Source: Emiliania huxleyi CCMP1516
Taxonomy: Eukaryota > Haptophyta > Isochrysidales > Noelaerhabdaceae
Assembly (NCBI RefSeq): GCF_000372725.1
Contig: NW_005200881.1
Location: forward strand, 583,191-647,190
Length of the DNA stretch: 64,000 nt
Direction: 5' to 3'
Shown here: positions 1 to 7,205 of the stretch, in pieces
Layout: every line of letters begins with the position of its first letter
Position numbering within the stretch: position 1 is the stretch's first letter
Notes under the pieces: model-generated
Told to the model about the DNA's origin: nothing
Databases searched by the model: none
Seen by the model: the letters and a program-made list of their open reading frames with translations, nothing else
Position numbers and translations under genes: made by a program

Positions 1-2
1 GC

Positions 3-1046
3 AGCGCAGAGGCCGAGCTTTCGCGCCTCCTCGGTGCACACGAGCAGATTGCGGAGGCCATCGATGGCCTGCTCAGCTCTGCTCGCGGCAACGGCTCTGG
101 CGTTTCCCTGCGAGTGGCCAATGGCGTGTGGGCGGGCACAGCGGTGCGGCCAAAGTTTATCGAGAGCGCCACCCGCATTCATCGCGCGCAAGCGGCGCCC
201 CTTCCGTCGAGCTACGAGCCCGTCAACAGCTGGGTTCAGTCCCGGACGGATGGCGAGGTGCCGAAATTGCTCTCGGGGACGCCAGACCCGCTCACTGTGT
301 CGCTTCTTGTGAGCGCCGTGTCGTTCAAGGGCGTGTGGGCTGAGCGGTTTGAGAGGGAGAGGACGGCGGAGGGTGCCTTCTGGCCGCTCTCGCCTGGCGC
401 GGCGACGGCCAGCCAGCCCGCGAACTTTATGCGAAGGAAGGGCGCGGCTTGGGCCTCGCCCACGGTGGCCGCGCTCGGGGGAGCCGCGGCGCTGCGGCTC
501 GACTATGGCGACGCGGACGCGGTGGCGGACAGTAAAGGCGCCGGCTTTTGCGCACTGTTCGTTCTTCCCGCCGAGGCAGGCGAAGCATCCCTAGCCGCGA
601 CCATCGCCGCGCTGCGGACAGCGCCGTCGCCTGTCGACACGTCAGCGGCGCCTGCCGACCCTCTCTCCGCCGCCCTGTCGACATTGCGCCGTCGCGAAGT
701 GGACGTCTCGATCCCACGCTTCACCGCGGAGTGGGGCGCCTCCAGCCTCAAGACTGCGCTGCGTGCCCTCGGGCTGTTGAGTGCGTTTGACGGCAGCGGC
801 CAGTTTCTCGAGCTCAGCGACGAGCCCGACGTCCACCTGGACGAGGTGCTGCACGCAGCGAGGGTCGAGGTCAACGAGGAGGGCACAGCTGCGGCCGCCG
901 CCACCGTGGCGGAGATGGGCGTGCGCAGCCTGCCGCCGCGCCCCCTCGAGCTGCGCTTCAACCGGCCGTTCCTCCTGGCGGTGCTGCACGAGGAGACGGG
1001 GACGCCCCTCTTTGTAGGACGTATCAACAGCCCACAGTTTTCGTGA
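3..1046 (+). CDS. Serpin, 5' end cut by window edge
   Basis: Serine-protease inhibitor of the serpin superfamily. The frame is open from base 3, giving 347 visible residues against about 370-400 for the family, so only the N-terminal helices are missing. Landmarks in order: LRVANGVWAG (strand 6B/helix B region), VNSWVQSRTDGEVPKLLSG, LLVSAVSFKGVWAERF (strand 3A), the reactive-loop hinge VEVNEEGTAAAAAT at about residue 288, and the C-terminal signature FNRPFLLAVLHEETGTPLFVG. The hinge has the small residues typical of inhibitory serpins. Counting from the P15 glycine puts P1-P1' at Arg-Ser, which suggests a trypsin-like target (inference). No intron is needed in the visible part. The first ATG-like start proposed at base 114 is a GTG inside the gene, not the real start. 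Assignment is firm; the target protease and cell location are unknown because the N-terminus is missing. Confidence 0.9.
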   Translation, partial: SAEAELSRLLGAHEQIAEAIDGLLSSARGNGSGVSLRVANGVWAGTAVRPKFIESATRIHRAQAAPLPSSYEPVNSWVQSRTDGEVPKLLSGTPDPLTVSLLVSAVSFKGVWAERFERERTAEGAFWPLSPGAATASQPANFMRRKGAAWASPTVAALGGAAALRLDYGDADAVADSKGAGFCALFVLPAEAGEASLAATIAALRTAPSPVDTSAAPADPLSAALSTLRRREVDVSIPRFTAEWGASSLKTALRALGLLSAFDGSGQFLELSDEPDVHLDEVLHAARVEVNEEGTAAAAATVAEMGVRSLPPRPLELRFNRPFLLAVLHEETGTPLFVGRINSPQFS

Positions 1047-1229
1047 GTGCGCGCAGCGTCGTGAGAACAGACGCGGAGACGCGGACCACAGATTTCTGGT
1101 TGCCTCTCAAAATTCTCTCTCTCGAGCCGAGAGCCGACGGCGACGCACTGTCGACGGACGACGCGAGAGCCGAGAAGGTGAAAGAAAACAGGAGCTGCCG
1201 CGTTGTTGCTTCTGTTGTCCGACTCGAAA

Positions 1230-1340
1230 GAAAGAAAGAAAGAAAACACACAAGCCAAGGGAGGGATGGGAGAACGGCACGCCGCCACCACACAGGGATT
1301 TTAAGGAGAGGAGTGTGGTGCGCTAGCCGTCGCCCACCCG
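1230..1340 (+). repeat. Dispersed repeat C, copy 1
   Basis: AAAGAAAG-rich start, then a core beginning CAAGGGAGGGATGGGA, containing ACGGCACGCCGCC and CACACAGGGATTTTAAGG, and ending GCTAGCCGTCGCCCACC. The same unit recurs at 15883-16030 and 44092-44220, with partial copies at 43324-43372 and 43577-43615, all in the same orientation. This copy ends about 70 bp before the next start codon. Confidence 0.8.
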
Positions 1341-1411
1341 ACTCGAAGGAAGGATGGTTGGTCCACTGTTTTTCTTTCTTCGTTCCTCGCTCAGGAACGA
1401 GTCGTCGAGGC

Positions 1412-1970
1412 ATGGCGCAGGGCAACTTCAAGCTCAAGAAGCCGCAGGGACTCAAGAAGGCGAAGCGCGGGCCGCGAGGAGACCAGCAGAAGCTCAAGAA
1501 GGGGAGTGAGCGTCCGCACAGCAAGCACACACACGTCGCAAGCGGCCACGCTCATCACGCACGCTCACGCCGGTCACATCACGCCGGCAGATCACGTCAT
1601 CGCGCCGAGGGCGCACCGTACAGCGGAGCGGAAGGACTTCGAGGCACAGCAGGCGTGCTGACGCCGAGCGTGCGTGCACACGCTGCCCGACTCACACTGT
1701 GCTGTCTCTGCGCCTCGCAGAGAATAACCAAGGCTATCGGGAAGAGAATCGAGCAGACGATTGCGGCGCGCGGCAGGCCCGCGGTTGCCCAGCCCAGCTC
1801 GATCGTACGGCCCCAGGCTCTGATGCCCCGCCTGTGCCCGCAGCGGCGACGGCGCTGGCTTGAGTGTCGTCAAGGCGGACGGTGCGGCGGCCAGTACGAC
1901 GTCTGGGGCGCTCGGGAAACGGAAGGGGGCCATCAACGACATCAAGGCGAAGAAGAAGAATCTCCACTGA
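1412..1970 (+). CDS. UPF0390 / C19orf53 (Leydig tumour 10 kDa protein)-like small basic protein
   Basis: Small, lysine-rich, probably nuclear/nucleolar protein. Exon 1 (from ATG 1412) encodes MAQGNFKLKKPQGLKKAKRG and continues to QQKLKKG, matching the family start MAQG and its conserved QQKLKK block. Exon 2 (1721-1776) encodes RITKAIGKRIEQTIAARG, the equivalent of the family's KKIE segment. Exon 3 (1844-1970) ends in KAKKKNLH and a TGA stop. The second intron (1777-1843) has GC-AG ends and keeps phase. The first intron is odd: to keep the conserved frame it must run 1505-1720 (AG-AG ends) or 1506-1721 (GT-GA). The obvious GT-AG choice shifts exon 2 out of the conserved frame. Function in the family is poorly defined. 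The family call rests on the remembered human sequence; no search was run. Confidence 0.7.
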
Positions 1971-2443
1971 GCAGCTGTGGGCGCATGTTAAACGTGGTGT
2001 CTCGTGTGGCGAGTGCGGCGGCAACGAGGTTGTGGTTATTTGGAGCCGTATACGTTTGGATCGTGGTCCCGCGCACGTGTGTGGACGTCGCGCGCGTCGG
2101 AGAGCGCCCCCCGGAGCGCCGGTCCGCGTGTTTTGTTTCTTAAGGAACCGCCATTTGCGAGGGCTCACTTCACAATGAGTCGATTCTTTTATAATTTCAT
2201 GCGCCGGCGCGAAGACGCTACTGTATTTGACTCGCCCCCACGGGACGGGCAGGGCGCACGCACCGTCACCGGCGACTGGCCCATGCGCTGATATCTCACA
2301 CCTTTTCTCTCTGACACATACCCGGAGAGAGCCGGCCGCGGCTGCAGGGGTTCGGATGCGGGCGCGGGCATCGTGTGTCGCGCGGCGGCTTGAATACAAC
2401 GGTGTGCGCACCAACTCGAGAGCACGGCGGGACGCCTCACCTG

Positions 2444-2881
2444 CTAGACGCGATCGAGCTGATCCTTTCGGCCAGCAGGGCGGAAGCCCGTCGCCGCCGG
2501 TGGGCTCGCCGCGTTTGGGAATCCGAACATGGTTCCCCACACAGAGGAGCTCGGCGCCGGCGCCTCGGCGGGGGTCGCGAGCTCGGTTTGGACCACCTCC
2601 GGCGGAGGTGCTGGCGCCTCTGGGAGGGAGGCCGCCGAGCTGCGGCGCGAGGCTGGGTCGGCGTAGTTTATCGCATCGTACGGCGCCGGCTTGCTGTCCA
2701 CCGCCTGGGGCAATGCAGAGCGGACCCCCGGGCGGCTGGTCGTTGACCGCCTTTTTCGGAGCGCGTAAATGCAGCAGCAGAGGAGGAGGGCGGCGAGGGG
2801 CAGGCCGAGGCCGAGCCCGAGCCCGAGCCCGAGGCGCAGCCCAAGGTTGTCTGACGACGGCGGCGGGGGGGGCGGAGACAT
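2444..2881 (-). CDS. Proline-rich single-pass membrane protein (possibly a last exon)
   Basis: Up to 145 residues: a short Pro-Ser stretch, a transmembrane segment that starts as a Gly-Leu repeat and continues PLAALLLCCCIYALRKRR, then a Ser/Pro/Ala-rich cytoplasmic tail. The basic RKRR after the hydrophobic stretch fits type I topology. Two readings are possible. A stop lies immediately upstream of the ATG, so the protein could start at 2881. Alternatively the pyrimidine-rich tract ending TCGTCAG near 2848 could be a 3' splice site, making this the last exon of a longer surface protein whose upstream exons I cannot find. It lies just downstream of, and on the same strand as, the recombinase remnant. 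No family recognised. Confidence 0.4.
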   Translation of the reverse strand: MSPPPPPPSSDNLGLRLGLGLGLGLGLPLAALLLCCCIYALRKRRSTTSRPGVRSALPQAVDSKPAPYDAINYADPASRRSSAASLPEAPAPPPEVVQTELATPAEAPAPSSSVWGTMFGFPNAASPPAATGFRPAGRKDQLDRV

Positions 2882-3084
2882 TTAGGCTGAAAATGGGCGC
2901 GTTCCGGCGGGCACCAAGGGAGGGCTCGGGTTTTCCGATTTTTCATTGTTTTGCTTTTTTATTTGAGCTCTAACGTCAGTCCCGGAGGAGGACTCTGCTG
3001 ACGGGGTTTGCCATGCATCTTTTGGTTCTTTTCTGTTCTTTTCTGTTCTTTGGGGTTGCGATGAGGAGCGATACCGAGATCGAT

Positions 3085-5630
3085 TTATCCGCCACCTTCG
3101 CGTCGCTCCGTCCGCGCCGCCTGCCGCTCCGGGCACGCCCGCGGCAGGTCGCCAAAGCCGCGCACGCCGCCCACCTCCGGCACACGCGACGCCGAGAGCG
3201 ACGTCAGCGGCGCGCGCTCCACGCTCCCGAGCGCGTCGCGCCGCATCCAGTATGCGCCGAGATCGCGCGTGCGCAGGTCTGCGCGATAGACCCGATCCAT
3301 CGTCCGGGAGTTGACCTGGCGGTGGCCCAGCACTCGCGCCGCGACGGCGCCGTGGCCCGCCGACGCCGGCTGCTCGCACGCGTCTTTGCGCAGACTCCAC
3401 GCGCCCACCTTGTGCCGGGCCATGCCCAGCTGGCGCCCCGTCTCGATCAGGCGCCGGCAGGAGTCGCTGCACGTCGAAGCTCTCGGTGAACAAGAAGAAC
3501 CCCGTCGCCTCGTCGACGCCGGGGAACAGAGGCCGGTCCAGGGCCGCCTTGTCGAGCACCCAGCCGTCCGCTCGGCACGCCGCAACTAGCGCCGGCAGCC
3601 TCTCGTAGCCCGTGTCCTCCAGCTCGAGCCCGGCGAACCCGCTCGGCTCAGCCACCTTGCGACGCAGCGCCGCCGCGCTCGCCTCGCTCAGCTTCGAGTA
3701 GCACGCCCTGAAGCTTCCGCAGCGCAGCAGCAGGCGCACCATCGCCAGCGTCCCGATGCGCATCATCTGGTCCGAGTCGGGCGTGATCGCCGTCCCGAAC
3801 TCGTAGCACGCGTAGTACTCGCCCTTCTTGCGCGCGAAGGTCACCTCCATTCGGATGAGGGCCTCGAAGTCGCCCTCGGTCATCACGCCCGCCCCGCCTA
3901 GTCCCCGCAGCAACTCATCCGCGGCGATGGACAGGTCGCCCATCGTCAGCGGCGGCAGCTCGTGCCTGCCGGCGAGCGGCACGGCTCAGTGGCATCTCGC
4001 CCCATCACGCGCCAACGCCGCGCCGTCCTACTCGCCTCTCTCTCTCTCTCTCTCAGCGGGAGATGCGCGCCAGTGGCTGTCCGAATCGGCCGCGTCCGCC
4101 GCATCGTTCACCGCCATCCCCGGCCGGCACCCGGTCTGCCGCGCGAAGCACAAGTAGGCGTTCATGATGAAGGCCACGTTCACCTCGAAACGGCTCTAAC
4201 AGCTGCGTGTCCTGCATCTGGTACTCTCCCACCTGGAAGAGGTGCTGCCTCGTGCACGGCTTCGTCGTCGCCTCGCGCAGCTCGGCCATCGTCCGCCGGC
4301 TCGCCTCGGCGCTCGCCCTCTCGCTCGCCGCCCGCTGCGCCGCCTCACTCTGCCCGTGCGACGCGCTCTCCCGCGCCGCCTCGCGGCCCGCCGCCCGGCC
4401 GGCGGCTCCCGCCGCGTCCTCTATCCCGCCGCCGTCGCCGTCGTACAGCGACATCACCTGGTTGGTCACCAGCCGCCAGTACTGCCTCGCGTCGCCCGGC
4501 ATCGCCGGCCAGATCTCGCGCCACACGTGGTTCTTCATGTGCTGCAGCGCGACGTAGACCGTGTTCTCGCCGCGCCCCGTGCGCACCGTCGGCTCCTCCT
4601 CCCGCGCGTCGCCCCGCTCGGTCGCGTGCCACCGGCTCGCCCTCAATGCTCTGACCCGCGTCGTCGCCAGCCACTTGCCGAAGCGGATCGTCCACCGCAT
4701 CGTCGGGTGCAGACCGAGGGCCGTCCGCTGCATCGGCACGCTCTTCCCTGCCGCGGCCTGCGTTGCAAGGAACTCGCGCAGCTGCAGGCGCACGCGCCGA
4801 AGCTGCACCGACAGCGCCGGCCCGTGGGGCGCTAGCATCGGCTGCTCATCGCCACGCGCAGCCTCGTCCTGCCGCTCGTCATCCTCCGCCTCGAGGGCGT
4901 CCGCCAGCGCGCTGCGCCGCACACCCCGGCGCACAGGAGGCGGCGCCGGCCGCGCCTCGGCCGCCTCGGCGTCGCGCACGGCACGGGCGCCCTCGCCGTC
5001 CGCGCGGTCCATCGCCGCATCCCCATCCACGTCTGCGGCGGCGCCTCCTGCGCCCGCGCCGGCCTGCTCTGGGACGGCGCGCCACCGCTCGTCGTCGAGC
5101 ATGTGCCACCAACGCCGATCCGGGTAGCCGTCGTACTCGACCTCGTGCACGATCCGTCCGTCCAAGTCCTCCTCCCGCGCCATGACGGTCGCAGGGTACC
5201 ACCGCTCACTGTCGCAGAAGATCTCGAGGCGCGATCCGGTGGACAGGACAGTGTGGCCGTCGAGGGCCGCCCTGGCATCCTCGCGCTTGCGCTTCCGCCG
5301 CTTCGCCTTCGTCTCCTTCCTGCGTAGCAGGGTGTAGTTCGGGCCCACCTCTGCCACGCTGTCCAGCAGCTGGGCGGCGCTCACCATCTCGACCGCGTCG
5401 TCCTCCGGCGGAAGCTCCGCGTTGCCCGCGGCCGCCTCCCGAGCGCGCTCGTCGCGCATCCGCTCGTGGTGGGCCTGCCGACGCGCCACGCCGGCGCCCG
5501 TGTGCCTCGCCGCCGCGTCCGGCGACGGCATCGATGCTGTCTGCCCGAGCGTGACTCCCAACTCCACGATTTGCGGTCCAACCGAAATTTGGCTGCCCCC
5601 ATCAAAGTTGACTTGATTCCTTAGATACAT
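3085..5630 (-). pseudogene. Tyrosine recombinase (Crypton/DUF3435-like) with Tudor-like N-terminal domain, frameshifted
   Basis: The coding sequence falls into three frames. Segment 1 (5630 to about 4195) starts MYLRNQVNFDGG and carries a Tudor/SH3-like stretch, RLEIFCDSERWYPATVM...YPDRRWWHML, near residues 135-180. A helical region with LHPTMRWTIRFGKWLATT follows. After a net one-base shift near 4190 the frame continues AFIMNAYLCFARQTGCRPG, resembling recombinase box I with its Arg. After a (GA)n tract at 4037-4056, segment 2 (to about 3600) contains LPPLTMGDLSIAADELLRG and FARKKGEYYACYEFG. A further shift near 3470 gives segment 3 with WSLRKDACEQ, RVLGHRQVNSRTMDRVYR, which fits box II: Arg, Gly-His and the Tyr nucleophile. 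Two frameshifts make it probably dead, unless one break is a missed intron. Element ends were not found. Family call is by motif only. Confidence 0.6.
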
Positions 5631-5730
5631 ACATGCTTAGTTGCATTTCTAACTAAGTCTTAAGCGCCAAGTCTGGACGAGCTGCAGCTGGGCTTGTGGC
5701 GCTCAGCTAGGTCCAGCACACCCTCAGGGC

Positions 5731-5790
5731 GGAGCCGAGCGGAGCCGAGCGGAGCCGAGCGGAGCCGAGCGGAGCCGAGCGGAGCCGAGC
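5731..5790. repeat. Tandem decamer GGAGCCGAGC, six copies
   Basis: Six perfect head-to-tail copies, upstream of the recombinase start and just before the hairpin cluster. Confidence 0.95.
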
Positions 5791-5803
5791 TTAGTCCTAG
5801 AAG

Positions 5804-5925
5804 ATGTAGGATTGCGAGCGTGGGTGCTCACAATCGCACAGAGATGCTACGATTGCGAGGAGTGCTGCTCACAATCCTTCGACTTCTAGGATTGAGAGCG
5901 AGGCTGCTCTCAATCCTAGCCTAGT
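5804..5925. repeat. Three consecutive ATTG...CAAT hairpins
   Basis: Three related imperfect palindromes of about 24 bp follow each other: ATTGCGAGC...GCTCACAAT, ATTGCGAGGAG...TCACAAT and ATTGAGAGC...GCTCTCAAT. They are spaced about 35-45 bp apart and separated by TAGAAGATG/CTTCTAGG-type linkers. Confidence 0.75.
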
Positions 5926-6174
5926 AGATAAGAAGGTGCCTTCATTACTATTATTAATTAATGCTTTTTGCACGGCTGAGCCCCCCCCCCCCCCCCTCCC
6001 CTGCGCCCATTCCCTGCCCTCTCCCGCCACACATTCCGTCAGAGCCCCCTCCCCTCTTGCACAACAGGAATTTTGGACAATTAACCAGATGGGCTATGAA
6101 TGGTGGGCTTGCCCACCCCGGAGTGGTTCGATCCCACATGAATCCGAGACGGTGACGGGATGCTGGCTCTGTGG

Positions 6175-6430
6175 TCTCAGGCCCAGTGAGGTAGTGGCTG
6201 CACGAGACATCCCGGATCCTGCTGAACAAGCTCCTCTTGTAGCTCGATCGGTCACACCGCCATCGCCGTCGGGGAGAGAGGGGACGACACTGCTTCGGCA
6301 GCGTGCACCTCGATCCTGCACCGTGTTTGTTATGACCCCCCCCCAATGAACACACCAGTGAGGGAGGGCGAGACGATCGAGGGGTCCCGTACCATGCGGA
6401 ATCGACCCTATCCAGTGCTCAAGTGCTCAA
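6175..6430 (+). repeat. Dispersed repeat A, copy 1
   Basis: Starts CTCAGGCCCAGTGAGGTAGTG and ends CCCTATCCAGTGCTCAAG. A near-identical copy lies at 46622-46895, and the 3' part recurs at 22453-22551. Spans 5926-6174 and 6431-7205 hold a poly-C tract, no supported gene, and the 5' flank of the ABC1 kinase. Confidence 0.85.
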
Positions 6431-7205
6431 GGTGCAGCCGGACGGTGATATACTCCGGCACGCCGAAAGTGGAGCTAAAAAGTCGTCCTTGACTTCTCAG
6501 CGCCCTGACGGCCCGCCGATGGCAGACCCGACTCCCTCCATCCGTGTGGCGCCGCCCGATGGTGCCGGAAACCCTATTCCGGAGCGATTTCCCCTAGGGT
6601 TAGCGCCGAGAAAGCCGGGCCCCTTAGCTCCGGCTAGGGCTAAGGGGCCTCCGCAGCCGACCGCGAGGAAGGGCCGACTTTGGGTTAGCATAGCGGGCCG
6701 ATAAGGCCGCCCACACCCGCGAGGATGGTTGTGTGTTTGCCTCCCCGACTCGGACGGCCGCCTCAGAGGGCGGGAGTGCTTCCTCTCGCCCTCTCACCCG
6801 CGGGAGATGGCCGAGTCCACGGAGCCGCACGCTGCCTCTCCTTGGACGCAAGGCTCCGACTTCTATAGAGAAAACCCCATCTGCACCAGCGTTTTAAGGT
6901 GAAATCGTCAAGAGAAATCGATGCCCCGGGCTGGGCTTTGGGGTAGGCAGCCACCCTTTCGAAGGTGAGGCGTATCTGCCGACCTGTGAAGACGCTTTAC
7001 TTGCGAGCAGTGCGTGGACCAGATGGCACGAGGGCACCGCAACATGGCTAAGGAGGCAGGGAAGCTTCTGCTCCGAGACGACCGCTCAGGACCGCAAAAT
7101 GGTGTTCCTGAAGGTTGTGTCAGTCGGGCTGGCCAGTCCCCGGGGCCTGACAGTCCAATGTTTCCCTCAAGAGGACTTCTCCCCTACCCCACCCTTCCAC
7201 TTTAG

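Noticed and set aside
503-1291. Minus-strand frame opposite the serpin
   Set aside because: Shadow of the GC-rich serpin coding strand; no domain content.
5731-5925. CRISPR-like appearance of decamer array and hairpins
   Set aside because: Units are contiguous without unique spacers, and the genome is eukaryotic.
6090-6145. GTGGTTCGATCCCAC resembling a tRNA T-arm
   Set aside because: No matching acceptor, D or anticodon arms could be drawn around it.
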